Origin: SIG607 sp045586405
GTDB taxonomy: Bacteria > Bacillota > Clostridia > Oscillospirales > Acutalibacteraceae
Reading direction: 5' to 3'
DNA: 64,000 nucleotides
Assembly: GCA_045586405.1 (NCBI GenBank)
Contig: JAZNAG010000027.1
Span: 1-64,000, forward strand
Of this stretch, positions 24,906-36,200 are shown in pieces. Under the pieces are notes generated by a model. The model was not told the origin of the DNA and did not search any database. It saw only the letters and a list, made by a program, of their open reading frames with translations. Both the position numbers and the translations under genes were made by a program. Each line of letters opens with the position of its first letter. The stretch's first letter is position 1.

Positions 24906-25737
24906 GTGTTACAGAAATACGGCAAAGACATTAAAAGAGGCGGGAATTCCCGACAGCGCTTTTGAAGGCCGTCAGATAATAAGATATATAACCAAGCTTA
25001 GCAATAACGAGATAATTACAAGGTATAACGATAACCTTGAAGATTTTCAGGTTAAAATGTGGCAGATGGTAATGGAACAGCGACTTTCTCACTATCCGCT
25101 TCAGTATATAATAGGTGAGTGGAGCTTTTACGGACTTAACTTTTTTGTGGGAGAGGGCTGTCTTATTCCAAGATCAGATACCGAGGTACTGGTTGACACC
25201 GCCTTTGAGTTTTTAAATGGAAACTCAAAAGCCGCAGTTTTAGACCTTTGTGCAGGAAGCGGTTGTATCGGTATAACAATAGCAAACCGCTACAAAGAGA
25301 CAAGTGTTACACTTGTTGAAAAGTACGATGTGCCGTACAGCTACTGTGAAAGAAATATTCACAGAAACCCAAGCGAAACATTGTCACTTATTAAGGCAGA
25401 TGTGTTTGATTTTGAGCCCCAAAGTAAATTTGACCTTATAGTCAGCAATCCGCCTTATATTTCGGCTAAGGATATGGAAAATCTTAGCGAAGAGGTTTTA
25501 AAAGAGCCTGACAGCGCCCTGTACGGCGGTGAGGACGGACTTGATTTTTACAGAGTTATCCTTTCTCGCTATGTAGCCTACTTAAACGACGGCGGTATGA
25601 TAGCTGTTGAAGTTGGCTATGACCAAAGCGAAGCCGTAAAGCAACTCTTTAGTCAGGCAGGATTTAAAGATATAAAAACAGCCAAAGACCTGAACGGCAT
25701 TGAAAGAGTCGTTTATGGTACTTTAAGTAGTATATAA
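24892..25737 (+). CDS. prmC: Peptide chain release factor N5-glutamine methyltransferase
   Basis: The protein has 281 residues. An N-terminal helical domain (1-75) is followed by the Rossmann methyltransferase with the SAM loop DLCAGSGCIGI and the catalytic NPPY motif at 186-189. PrmC methylates the glutamine of the GGQ motif in release factors using SAM. It overlaps the DUF1385 gene by 14 bp, so the pair is translationally coupled. In many Firmicutes prfA is next to it; here it is absent and recA follows. Confidence 0.93.
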   Translation: MTIFECYRNTAKTLKEAGIPDSAFEGRQIIRYITKLSNNEIITRYNDNLEDFQVKMWQMVMEQRLSHYPLQYIIGEWSFYGLNFFVGEGCLIPRSDTEVLVDTAFEFLNGNSKAAVLDLCAGSGCIGITIANRYKETSVTLVEKYDVPYSYCERNIHRNPSETLSLIKADVFDFEPQSKFDLIVSNPPYISAKDMENLSEEVLKEPDSALYGGEDGLDFYRVILSRYVAYLNDGGMIAVEVGYDQSEAVKQLFSQAGFKDIKTAKDLNGIERVVYGTLSSI

Positions 25738-25770
25738 TAAAACCAAAGAAACCTAAAAGGAGAGATAAAA

Positions 25771-26862
25771 ATGGCAGAAGACAGAAAAAAAGCACTTGAA
25801 ACGGCAGTTGCCAATATTGAGAAACAGTTCGGTAAGGGAGCAATAATGCTTCTGGGCGAAAATGTTGATATGAAGGTAGACCATATCCCCACAGGTTCTT
25901 TGGGACTTGACCTGGCACTTGGTATAGGCGGTGTGCCCAAGGGCAGAATCGTTGAGGTATACGGCCCTGAATCTTCGGGTAAAACCACCCTTGCTCTGCA
26001 CGTTGTTGCAGAGGCGCAGAAGATGGGCGGAACAGCCGCATTTATAGACGTTGAACACGCGCTTGATCCTGCTTATTCTGAGGCGCTCGGTGTTGATATT
26101 GATTCACTTCTCGTGTCCCAGCCCGACACAGGTGAACAGGCTCTTGAAATAGCAGAAGCACTTGTTCGCAGTGCCGCAGTAGACGTAATTATTATCGACT
26201 CGGTTGCCGCACTTGTACCTAAGGCTGAAATTGAGGGCGATATGGGTGATAACCATGTAGGTCTTCATGCCCGTCTTATGTCACAATCTCTTAGAAAACT
26301 GACGGGTGCGCTTTCTAAATCTAACTGTACCGCAATATTTATAAACCAGCTGAGAGATAAAATCGGTGTTATTTACGGTAGCAGTGAAACCACAACCGGC
26401 GGCCGTGCTCTTAAGTTCTACGCTTCGGTTCGTATTGATGTCAGAAGAATTGAAAGCATTAAGGTAGGCGGCGAGGTTATAGGTAACCGCACCAGAGCAA
26501 AAATTGTTAAGAACAAAATTGCACCTCCCTTTAAAGAGGCAGAGTTTGATATTATGTACGGCAAGGGTATTTCTAAAGAGGGCGAAATTGTTGACACCGG
26601 CTTAAAACTTGGTATACTTTCCCGTAGCGGCGCCTGGTTCTATTACGGCGAAACCCGCATAGGTCAGGGCAGAGATAATGTAAAGCAACTTCTTCTTGAT
26701 AACCCCGAGCTTATGAAAGAACTTGAAGACAAGATAGTTGCTGCTATGAAAGAAAAGACAAGCGGCGCCGATAATAAAGAAACCGTTCAGGCAGCCGCAC
26801 CTGCCGAGCAGGAGGTTCGCACTCGCAAAAAGGTTAACATTGATATAGCGGTTGACGAATAA
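25771..26862 (+). CDS. recA: RecA recombinase
   Basis: The protein has 363 residues, normal. Walker A is GPESSGKTT, Walker B is VIIIDSVAALVP, and the L1/L2 loop regions and INQLRDKIGV are conserved. It forms filaments on single-stranded DNA, drives homologous recombination and, where LexA exists, triggers SOS self-cleavage. AAAAGGAGAG precedes the ATG. I see no recognisable LexA box or the TTACGG-N4-CCGTAA operator in the 33-bp gap before it. The stop overlaps the recX start by 1 bp. Confidence 0.98.
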   Translation: MAEDRKKALETAVANIEKQFGKGAIMLLGENVDMKVDHIPTGSLGLDLALGIGGVPKGRIVEVYGPESSGKTTLALHVVAEAQKMGGTAAFIDVEHALDPAYSEALGVDIDSLLVSQPDTGEQALEIAEALVRSAAVDVIIIDSVAALVPKAEIEGDMGDNHVGLHARLMSQSLRKLTGALSKSNCTAIFINQLRDKIGVIYGSSETTTGGRALKFYASVRIDVRRIESIKVGGEVIGNRTRAKIVKNKIAPPFKEAEFDIMYGKGISKEGEIVDTGLKLGILSRSGAWFYYGETRIGQGRDNVKQLLLDNPELMKELEDKIVAAMKEKTSGADNKETVQAAAPAEQEVRTRKKVNIDIAVDE

Positions 26863-27494
26863 TGAAAATAACAAAAATGCTTCGTCGAAGGGGACGTATT
26901 TTTGAAGTCCGCTTCGACGATGACACATATATAAACCTTGATACCTCTTTGGTAGAGGAGAAAAATCTTAAAGAGGGTATGGAGCTTGACGACGAGACGG
27001 CTTTTGCCCTTGAGGACGAGTCGGACCTTATAAGATGTACGTCCCGCGCTCTTTTTTATCTGAGCCAAAGCGGTAAAAGTGAAAAGGCTCTTTACGATAA
27101 ACTTATAAAGGCGGGTTTTTCCAAAGCTGCCTGCGAAAAGACCGTAGAGAGAATGAAACAGCTTTCTTATATAAACGATGATGATTATGCACTTCGTCAG
27201 TCGGCAAAGCTTAGCGAGGCGGGTTTTTCTAAAAGAGAGACGGTCAACCGTCTTATAAAGGCGGGAATATCGCCCGACAAGGCTAAAGAGGTTTGCAATT
27301 TCGATAATGACACCGAAAAAGAAAAGATAAAAAGGCTTGTTTTAAAAAAATATAAAGATAAACTTTCAAATCGGGAAGATGTAGAGAAAACCGCTCAGGC
27401 ACTTGCCAGACGGGGTTTTGTCTTTTCGGATATACGTGCTGTTTTAAAAGATTTTGACAGCCGTCTTAACAGTGGAGAATATAGTGATGAGTAA
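26862..27494 (+). CDS. recX: RecA regulator RecX
   Basis: The protein has 210 residues. After an N-terminal basic extension (MKITKMLRRRGRIFEV) it shows the three-helix RecX repeats (SRALFYLSQSGKSEKALYDKL, YINDDDYALRQSAKL, LARRGFVFSDIRAVL). RecX binds the RecA filament and limits or modulates its activity. ATG overlaps the recA stop (TAATG), ensuring coupled translation. It overlaps rimO by 8 bp. Confidence 0.92.
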   Translation: MKITKMLRRRGRIFEVRFDDDTYINLDTSLVEEKNLKEGMELDDETAFALEDESDLIRCTSRALFYLSQSGKSEKALYDKLIKAGFSKAACEKTVERMKQLSYINDDDYALRQSAKLSEAGFSKRETVNRLIKAGISPDKAKEVCNFDNDTEKEKIKRLVLKKYKDKLSNREDVEKTAQALARRGFVFSDIRAVLKDFDSRLNSGEYSDE

Positions 27495-28827
27495 AAAAAT
27501 TGCAATGGTATCACTTGGTTGCCCTAAAAATCAGGTAGATGCCGAGGTTATGCTGAAAAAACTTGCCGATGCAGGTTTCATAATAGGCGCCGAGGAATCA
27601 GAGGCAGATGCTATTATCATAAACACCTGCGGCTTTATTGAGGAAGCTAAAAGAGAGGCTATTGAGAATATACTTGAGGCGTCCCTCTATAAAAAAGATG
27701 GCAACTGCAAGGCGCTTATAGTAACGGGATGTCTTGCCGAAAGATATAAAGACGATATCACCGAGGAAATTCCTGAGGTTGATATGGTAATAGGTCTTGG
27801 CTCTAATAAAGATATTGCGAAACTTGTTGAAGAAGCAATTGACGGCAACCTTAAAAACTCTTACGGTGAGAAAAGCGAGCTTCCTATTGACGACAAAAGA
27901 ATTTTGGGCGGCTATCCTTTCTCGGCTTACCTTAAAATTTCAGACGGCTGTAATAACCGCTGTACCTATTGCGCCATTCCGCTTATCCGCGGCGTGATGC
28001 GCAGCCGTACTATTGAAAGCTGTGTAAACGAAGCAAAAGAACTTGCCGAAACGGGTGTGAGAGAAATTGTTGTGGTAGCGCAGGATACCACCGCCTATGG
28101 CGAGGACCTTTACAAAAGACCTATGTTGGCAGAGCTTTTAAGAGAACTTTGCAAAATAGAAAAACTGCACTGGATAAGGGTGCTTTATACATATCCCGAG
28201 CGCATAACCGACGAGCTTCTTGAGGTTATTGCAGAAGAAGAAAAGATAGTTAAGTATCTTGATATCCCCCTTCAGCATATCGACGGCGATATACTCAGAC
28301 GAATGAACCGAAAAGGAAACAAAGACAGTATAACGGCTCTTATTGAAAAGATAAGAAATGTAATAAAAGATGTAACCATAAGAACAACCTTTATTACAGG
28401 CTTCCCCGGTGAAACAGATGAGCAGTTTGCCACTCTTCATCAGTTTGTTAAGGATACGCGGTTTGAGAGAATGGGCTGCTTTACCTATTCACCTGAAGAG
28501 GATACTCCTGCTGCTGAGTTTGACGGTCAAATTGACGAGCAGACAAAGAATGACAGAATGAGTCTTATAATGGACAGCCAGATGATAATCTCCGCCGAAA
28601 AGAACGCCGAAAAGCAAGGCAAAAAGGTAGAAGTTCTGGTTGAAGGCTATGATGATTATCTTAAATGCTACTTTGGAAGAACAGGCGCCGACGCCCCTGA
28701 GGTAGACGGCAAAATATTCTTTCTTGCCACCCGTCCTCTTACGTTCGGCGAGTTTGTAACTGTTCAGATAAATGACAGCATAGAATATGATTTGTTAGGA
28801 GAAATGTGTGATGAATCTGCCCAATAA
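27487..28827 (+). CDS. rimO: Ribosomal protein uS12 methylthiotransferase RimO
   Basis: The protein has 446 residues. UPF0004 domain with Cys12 (VSLGCPKNQVDAE), NTCGFIEEA and VTGCLAERY; radical-SAM cluster C155-x3-C159-x2-C162 (DGCNNRCTYC); C-terminal TRAM domain. It adds a methylthio group to Asp88/89 of S12. The start ATG at 27487 lies within the recX end, and it overlaps pgsA by 17 bp. The sequence SLGCPKNQVD favours RimO over the related tRNA enzyme MiaB. Confidence 0.95.
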   Translation: MSKKIAMVSLGCPKNQVDAEVMLKKLADAGFIIGAEESEADAIIINTCGFIEEAKREAIENILEASLYKKDGNCKALIVTGCLAERYKDDITEEIPEVDMVIGLGSNKDIAKLVEEAIDGNLKNSYGEKSELPIDDKRILGGYPFSAYLKISDGCNNRCTYCAIPLIRGVMRSRTIESCVNEAKELAETGVREIVVVAQDTTAYGEDLYKRPMLAELLRELCKIEKLHWIRVLYTYPERITDELLEVIAEEEKIVKYLDIPLQHIDGDILRRMNRKGNKDSITALIEKIRNVIKDVTIRTTFITGFPGETDEQFATLHQFVKDTRFERMGCFTYSPEEDTPAAEFDGQIDEQTKNDRMSLIMDSQMIISAEKNAEKQGKKVEVLVEGYDDYLKCYFGRTGADAPEVDGKIFFLATRPLTFGEFVTVQINDSIEYDLLGEMCDESAQ

Positions 28828-29392
28828 ATTAACGGTACTGAGAATAATACTTACCCCCGTTTTTATGTTTTTAATGCTCTATAATTTTCCTTGTCATTAT
28901 CTTTTGGCACTCATAGTTTTTGCCGTTGCGGCATTTACCGATATGCTTGATGGCAAAATTGCAAGAAAGTATAATCTTGTCACCTCTTTCGGTAAGTTTT
29001 TAGATCCTCTTGCGGATAAAATGCTGACCACCGCCGCTTTTCTCGGCTTTATTGCTCACGGTATCGGTTGGCAGATAAGCTGGGTTGTATTTATTGTACT
29101 TTTCAGAGAATTCCTTATTTCTTCGCTTCGTCTTATTGTTGTAAGCAGTGCCGGAAACAAGGTTATTGCCGCTAATATCTGGGGTAAACTCAAAACCGTT
29201 ACTCAGATAGCCGCCATAGTTCTGGGCATAGCTTTTCAGCAGATTAAAGAGTGGTTTGCTATCTCAGGCGCCGTTTCGCTTTGCCTTGACATAGTTTTCA
29301 ATATGGTTTTGTGGGCAAGTACCATACTTTGTATAATTTCGGGCGTTATTTATCTTTATCAGAACAAAGAATTTGTTAATACTACAAAATAA
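28811..29392 (+). CDS. pgsA: CDP-diacylglycerol--glycerol-3-phosphate 3-phosphatidyltransferase
   Basis: The protein has 193 residues and four to five membrane helices. The CDP-alcohol phosphotransferase motif is complete: D-x2-D-G-x2-A-R-x8-G-x3-D-x3-D (TDMLDGKIARK...FGKFLDPLADK). It makes phosphatidylglycerol phosphate for phosphatidylglycerol synthesis. ATG at 28811 is preferred over the adjacent GTG because AGGAG is 8 bases upstream. It overlaps rimO, a common Firmicutes order. Confidence 0.93.
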   Translation: MNLPNKLTVLRIILTPVFMFLMLYNFPCHYLLALIVFAVAAFTDMLDGKIARKYNLVTSFGKFLDPLADKMLTTAAFLGFIAHGIGWQISWVVFIVLFREFLISSLRLIVVSSAGNKVIAANIWGKLKTVTQIAAIVLGIAFQQIKEWFAISGAVSLCLDIVFNMVLWASTILCIISGVIYLYQNKEFVNTTK

Positions 29393-29403
29393 GGTTGATA
29401 TAA

Positions 29404-30195
29404 ATGAAAAAAATAATATCTGTTATACTGGCAATAACACTTTGCCTGTCGGTTTTCTGTTTTGCTGTTTTAGCTGACGGTAATCATAAAGCGCAGTGCG
29501 GTAATGTATCTGATCAGGTGGGCAAAACGGTTGCTGTGCCTATTAAATATAGCTGTGACGACGGCGTGTATATAATAAGGTTTTTTATTGACTATGACGT
29601 ATCGGCTCTTAAATATATTAAGACCGAAAATACCTTTACCGATAAATTCAGCCATACCGTAAAAGAAAAAAACGGTAGAATTACACTGGTGGCAGATGCG
29701 CTGGATATAGCAAACGTATCGGGGGATCTTGATCTTTTTAAAGTGCATTTTGAAATACTTGATTCTGCGAAAGAAGGGGACTACGAGTTAAAGCTTTCTG
29801 GCGAGGCGTCGCTTCTTAAAAACAACGAGAGCGGTATTGCGGTTGAAAAGGCTGATATTGAATTCCTTTCAGGCTCGGTCAAGGTGATATGTAATGAGAA
29901 TGGTTTAACTGAAAATGCAAACTCTGACAATACCACCGACAGCACCGTAAAAGGTGATGACAAGTCCGATATACAGTCGAGCACAGAATCTGCGCCATCC
30001 TCGGAAGTAATATCTGAAGTCAGTACCGAATCAAATCAGGAAACAGAAATTCAAAGTGAAACGGAAACTGTAGATGAAGACGGACAGGATATTGAAGGAC
30101 TGTCGGTAGCTTTAATTATATTGGCGGTAGTTTTGGTTGCGGCATCGGCAACATTTGTGTTCATAAAATCAAAAAAAGTCAAAAAAGAGGTCTGA
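29404..30195 (+). CDS. Membrane-anchored single-cohesin protein
   Basis: The protein has 263 residues. A signal peptide (1-24) is followed by a cohesin-type beta-sandwich (about 28-160: GNVSDQVGKTVAVPIKYS, then the FFIDYDVSALKYI pattern, then FKVHFEILDSAKEGDYELKL). A Ser/Thr/Glu-rich linker (160-225) leads to a membrane helix and basic tail (KSKKVKKEV). It would display one cohesin on the cell surface to hold a dockerin-bearing enzyme. It starts 11 bp after pgsA and ends in a terminator. No dockerin motif is visible in the nearby enzymes. Distinction from a general cohesin-like adhesion domain cannot be made by eye. Confidence 0.75.
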   Translation: MKKIISVILAITLCLSVFCFAVLADGNHKAQCGNVSDQVGKTVAVPIKYSCDDGVYIIRFFIDYDVSALKYIKTENTFTDKFSHTVKEKNGRITLVADALDIANVSGDLDLFKVHFEILDSAKEGDYELKLSGEASLLKNNESGIAVEKADIEFLSGSVKVICNENGLTENANSDNTTDSTVKGDDKSDIQSSTESAPSSEVISEVSTESNQETEIQSETETVDEDGQDIEGLSVALIILAVVLVAASATFVFIKSKKVKKEV

Positions 30196-30209
30196 CGACC
30201 TCTTTTTTT
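30182..30209 (+). terminator. Terminator of the recA-pgsA-cohesin run
   Basis: GAGGTC (30187-30192) pairs with GACCTC (30197-30202), extended by an A-run/T-run, with a TGAC loop that contains the stop codon and a T-tract to 30209. Confidence 0.9.
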
Positions 30210-30210
30210 C

Positions 30211-30239
30211 TTGCACTTGCGGCGTTTATATGTTATTAT
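30211..30239 (+). promoter_or_regulatory. Promoter of the large GH16 gene
   Basis: TTGCAC (30211-30216), a 17-bp spacer and TATTAT (30234-30239), 47 bp before the start. Confidence 0.5.
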
Positions 30240-30285
30240 TACTATGTATAAATCTATTTACAATTTATTTTCACGGAGAATGGCT

Positions 30286-33200
30286 ATGAGCAACAAAAAA
30301 ATCAACAAAGTGTTAAGAAAAGGAATAAGCGCATTTTTATCTGCACTTCTCATTGCAGGTATTTGTATTGTGCCTGCCGGTGTTGCCGCCGAGGAGATAC
30401 AGTACAAATATCAGGCTGTCTATTCGTTTGATAAAACAAGCGGAACACAGTATGGCGATGTTACTGTTGCCGATAATGTGGGCATAGACCGTCAGATTTC
30501 CCGCGCCCACTTTAGTTACAAGGAAGTTGACGGTTTAGAGTGCTTAAGGATACACAACACCCGTCAGCAGACTGATGCTTCATACGATGCTTATTTGCTT
30601 AACAATGCAGGTGGGCTTTTTGAACTTATGCCGTCATCCGAGTATTCTGTTTCGATGAAGGTTATGGTGAAGTATGCTCAAAAGACATTTAATGAGGGTA
30701 ATATTACCTTTCCTACCGCTTCACAGTATACGGCTTTAAACCTTGTTTACGGTCTTCCTGCCGAGACTGGCGAGGACAGCTGTGCTGCTGATACCAAAGC
30801 AGGTCTTATAGCCAAAATAGGTAACGATGCTTCTACCTTCACCGCTATTCAGAATGGTGAGCAAACCTATAATGTTGGCGAGTGGGTTACCCTTACTTAT
30901 AATTTTACCACCCCTGCCTCTTTTGCTGCCAACGGTAACGTTTTAGGTCTTAGTCTTGAGTCTTATAACGGTATTGAAATTTATATTGACGAAATAAAGG
31001 TAGATAAAATTTGCTACATAACCGTTGTTACCGGTGAAGGCAAAATATCACAAACCAAGTTTCCTCATAAAATCGGTGACAAAGTAAATATTGAAATCCC
31101 TGTTTATAAGTTCGGTTATGATTTTGACGGTTGGTATACCGATTATGCGCTTAAAAATAAATTTACCGATACTGTTATTACAAGAGAAAACTGCGAAATT
31201 AAACTTTATGCAAAATACAGTGACAGACATTTTAGTTTTGAAGCCTATATTCCCGCTGATGCTCTATATAGCCTTAACACGCCTTTCCATAATATAATCG
31301 GAAATCTGGAAGACGCTCCTGACGGCAAAAATATCCTTGAGTACCGTTATGTGTCCGAAACCTATAATCAGCTTTATCACGAGGGTTATACAGACGGAAG
31401 CGAACAGCCCTGGTCTAACAGAAGAACCAGTAACGACAATGCTTTTTCCATAAAGAAGCTTTCTCCCTACACAACCTATGTTTTATCCTATAAATATAAG
31501 GTTGACAAGGGCTCTGTTGTGGTTCAGGCCGTAACCAGTAACAACGGTATGTGGGGCGGCGGTTGTTATTACGGATATGAAAATACAAAGTATACTCACA
31601 GTGCAACCGGCGGCGAGTGGGAAACCGGCAGAATGGTATTTACAACAGGATCCCTTAAAAGTACAACAACAGGTAATGATGCAAGTTGCGCTTACTTCTT
31701 AATGTATGCGAAAAATCACATCGATACTGTAGCGTATCTTGATGATATTCACCTTGTTGCCATTGATGGCGATTTCACTACCAATCTCGATGCAAACGGC
31801 GGACAGTTTAAAGACGGCAAAACATCAAAGAAAAGCGATATTACATACGGACAAAATATCAATCTTTTCGAAACTCCTTCAAGAGAGGGTTATGACTTTG
31901 CGGGCTGGTTTTTAGAGCCTACCTGTTTAACCCCTGCAAACCAGTATGCAGACGGAAACATCTGTTTTGCCACAGTTTATGCGGGTTGGAGTAAAGGCGG
32001 CGGTTTTGAAAGCTACAATTATGACACAGACAGCGCCGACAGTGATAAGTATTTCAGCGAAAATGCTTCTATTGTAAGCGAAAATGTGTATAACGGCAAA
32101 TATAGCTTAAAGATAGAAAACAAGGCGTCAAGTGATAACAACATGGTAGTTTTAAACCCCATTAGCAATAACCAGCGCTACCTTGTTACCTTTAACTATA
32201 TGGCAAATAGCTTGGCTACCGACGTAAAGGTACGCTTTGCCACTATGAATATGGATAAAAACGCAGAAGCCGACGTTAATATTTATAACAGCGTTTATAC
32301 TGTTAAGGCGGCCGAAGCAGACGGCGCTTACTATATGGGTGCGGTTGTTATAGAAACTGCATTTATGAACAAAAACGCCAACCGCCTTGCTTTAGTTGTA
32401 AACAGTGATACTGCGGTAGACTATACCGTTTATATTGATGATATTGCAGTAACGCCTTTAGACAGCGACCAGGGCTTTGTTATTTTTAATAATTTGGCAG
32501 GTAAAAACAGCTACGAAATAGACCTTATAGGCGAGAGCATAGAGGTTGGTGAGCCTACAAAGGCGGCTGCCAAGTTTATGGGTTATTATACCGATAAGGC
32601 TTGTACGTTAGGCTATACCGGCGGCTCAACCTATAGTGCGGAGGGAAAAACCATTTATGCAAAATGGGTATTTGGCGATGGCTTTGAAAACTATAATCAG
32701 AGCGTTGAAAATGTTTCTCTTATTGCCGACTCACAAAACATTGATAACAAGTATTTAGCCTTTACAGGTGACGCTACGATAAATATAGGCAGTGTGACCG
32801 CGGGTAAAGAATACGGCGTTGACGTAAGCTACAAAATCGGCGATAACGTTGTCTCTACCGTTACTCTAACGGTAGACGGTTCATCACAGACTAAAAATCC
32901 TGAGGTTTTGGGTTCAGACTGGCATTCTACCACCTTTGTTGTAACGCCGGGCTCTGATGTTTTAACCCTCAGCGTTGCCGCTGCGAATATTGCCACCGTT
33001 TATATTGACGATGTTATAATTTATGAAATCACAGACAGCGTTTCGGTAATCACCTTTAATGAAAGCGACAGCCGCGGTGAAGACAGCGTTCGCGCAGGCG
33101 CAGCAGGAACGAAAATAAACTTCCCCGAAAGATTTGCCTATGGCACTGATATTTTCTACGGCTGGGCTACTGACCAAAGCGGTAACAGTCCCTTTGTCAG

Positions 33201-36200
33201 CACCACCTTTACGGGTAGCAATACCACCCTTTACTCTATATGGAGCGATGGTGTGAAAGTAACCGTCACCTTTGATGATTTGGGAGAAAATGCATCGGGT
33301 ATAAATTCTTATGATACCAAGGCGGTTGAAATTATTTCCTCAGATACTCAGTCAGGTAAGTACGGCATTGTTATGAAGATGACCGAGAGTGGCTATTTAT
33401 CATCAAATCAATGTTACTTCCCGCTGGTTAATGCCGACGGACCGGTAAAGTTAAAGGCAAACACAACCTATGTTATTTCGTTTTGGTACAGATACACAAA
33501 AGGCGGCTCTGAACCCAGGTCTTTAACCTTTTATGCCTGTTCGGGTAACGTAAGTGCCACAAGCAGTAACAAGGTGGGTTCTATTACAATACCGTCCCCC
33601 GTAGATGATTGGAAACAGTACACAGTGGAGATTACTACTAAAAGTACCGATAACTGTAACCTTTACTTTTATATTTCCGGCACTAGAAAAAAGTACGAAA
33701 TGTACTTTGACACCATTGAAATCTATGAAAAGGTAGCCAATGGTAACCATACTGAAATTTATGATTACGTAAGCGGCGTTACCTATGAATATAAAGGTCT
33801 TTACGGCGCTCCCATAGAAGCTCCTGTTATAAACAGTTCTTTCTATGGCATTGGCGGTGTATATAAGGACCAGGCGTTTACTACTGAGGCGGCTTTTGTA
33901 CACAACAACGAAGCTACCACAAAATTTTATATAAACTATAAGTTTAAGGATATTGAGTTTGAGAATTATGAATATGCAGATACAAACAGCCGATATGTGC
34001 GTGGTGATGACGTAACAGTCAGTGATGAAGAGGCATACAGAACACAGTATTCATTAAAATACAACTATAGCTACAGCCCTAACTATGAGCTTAGCACTAA
34101 AAATGTTGCTGCTCTTGGTTATGTTGGAGATAATGCCACTTATAAGATAACCTTCAGTTACAAACTGACAGAGTCTCAGGGCGATGTTGACATTAAGTTC
34201 AGAACAGCCTACTATGGCAGTTACTTTGGTCTTTATACCGACTATGACTATGCTACATACAGAGTTTACTCAAGTAAATTGGGCGAAGGCTGGAATAAGG
34301 CGGTTGTATATCTGACAACCGATTTTGCAGATGTAGGTGCAACCCACCTTTATATGAGTTTCCACCCTGTTGTTGAGGGCGCAACCACTCTTTATGTTGA
34401 CTCTGTATCGGCAGAGCTTATTAAAAATGATAAAGCTGTAGTTGCTTTCCTCGGTCAAGACGGCAGAGCAGGCGAGTATGTTGTTACAAGTGTCGGCAGT
34501 TCTGTCAGCGCACCTGCCAGAGTACCTGCATCACAGTTTGCAAAGCTTTCGGGCTGGTATACCAATAAAGAATGCACAACCGCTTATACCGCTACTAAGC
34601 TTAGCAAAGGTATTACCAAGGTTTACTCTAAGTGGGAAGATAACGCTGTAGACTTCAGCAGTTATGCATACGACTCCACAAACAGCAACATGATGACCGA
34701 TTCGGCTTGTGTAAACGGCGGAGAGCTTACCTATACCTCTGACGGCAAACAAGGTTATCTGCGACTTGGCAAAATCGAAAACAACACCTCTTACAAAGTG
34801 TCCTTTAACTATAAAGCCTATAATGCAGGTGTAAAGGTATATTTTGCAACGGCAAGTGAAACCGATATCAAGGTAAACCGTACAGATTATAATGAAGAAG
34901 GTAATGTACGGGTTATAAGCGCAAGCGAGGTAACAGGTAGTTCTCGCAGTGCAATACGCTACCTTACTTCTTCCTTTACATATACTATTCCCGATGACGA
35001 AAATGTAAATGAAAAGGAAAATAAAAACGCGGTTTACGGCGATATGCTCTATGTGATTATAGAGGGCGATGAGGGCAGTTCAATTAGCCTTGACAATTTT
35101 AAGGTGCAAAAGATAGACGTATTAAACGACGCAGGCGCAATGGTGCTGACCGAAAAAGCAGCCGAAGAGGCGGACGTTCAGGCTATAAGATTTGCCTTTA
35201 GTTATAAAACTTCTGATTTTGTAAATGTTACAGCCGGTTCTGATACCTTAACCCTTGTTGAACGCGGTATTATCTTCAAAAATGCAAGAAACACCGCAAC
35301 CGGAACTTATACTGATGACGGCGTTGTAGTAAGCCCTGTAACCCTTGCTAATTCCTCTAAAAAAGGCCATGCCGTAATCAGAAAGACAAACGGCTTCAGT
35401 GATTACTGGGATTATAACGGTAAAACAGGCGAAATGATATACAGCGGTTATATAACCGATTTTGCAAGACAGGACAGACGCCTTATGTCTGCAAGAGGCT
35501 ATGTAAAGCTTAAAGACCAGTACGGCAATGTTTATACCCTCTATTCTTCGGAGAAGAAGACTACCGTTAAGGAAGGCGAGGATGTAAACTCTGAGTATAC
35601 CAATGTAGATTACCATACCTTTGCAGGTGGTCGTTGGGATCAGTTTACCATTGTTCATCCTAAAACCATGTCCTATATTTACGGTATGGAAATAGAAAAC
35701 CTTATTGCTTACGCCAAGGATACTCACGGTGTTACCTTAGACCGAGTAACCGAAAAGGCAGACGTAGTTAAAAACGAAATAGTTATTGGCGACACCAAGC
35801 GTGAGTCAAGTAAAGCGGTTGCCGTAGACGATGAAAACAAGTATGTGATAACCGTTCGCGGCGGTAAAGTAATAATTAAGGGCGGCAGCGACCTGGCCAC
35901 TATGCAGGGCGTTAAGGACTTTATTGAGTACCTTAAAATGAAAGACGGTCTTGAATGCGGCGCCGACCTTAAAGAAGGCTACTATAAAGAAGGCTATGTT
36001 AAAGAAGAGACCGATAACTATAAGCTTACCTTTGCTGATGAGTTTGAGGCTTCTCAGGTAGACGCTTCTGTATGGAAGGCTCATGGTGGCAGAAGAATGG
36101 GCTCATGGAGCGGCCGAGAAACATTTCTGGGCGGTCGGACCGACTTCAGAAACCCCGGCGATCCGGGATATACAACCTATCTTGGCAGAGAAGTTAAGAA

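Noticed and set aside
25738..25770. LexA box or the TTACGG-N4-CCGTAA operator before recA
   Set aside because: Neither pattern is present in the short gap or the preceding 60 bp, so I see no evidence that recA is in the XRE/IrrE regulon.
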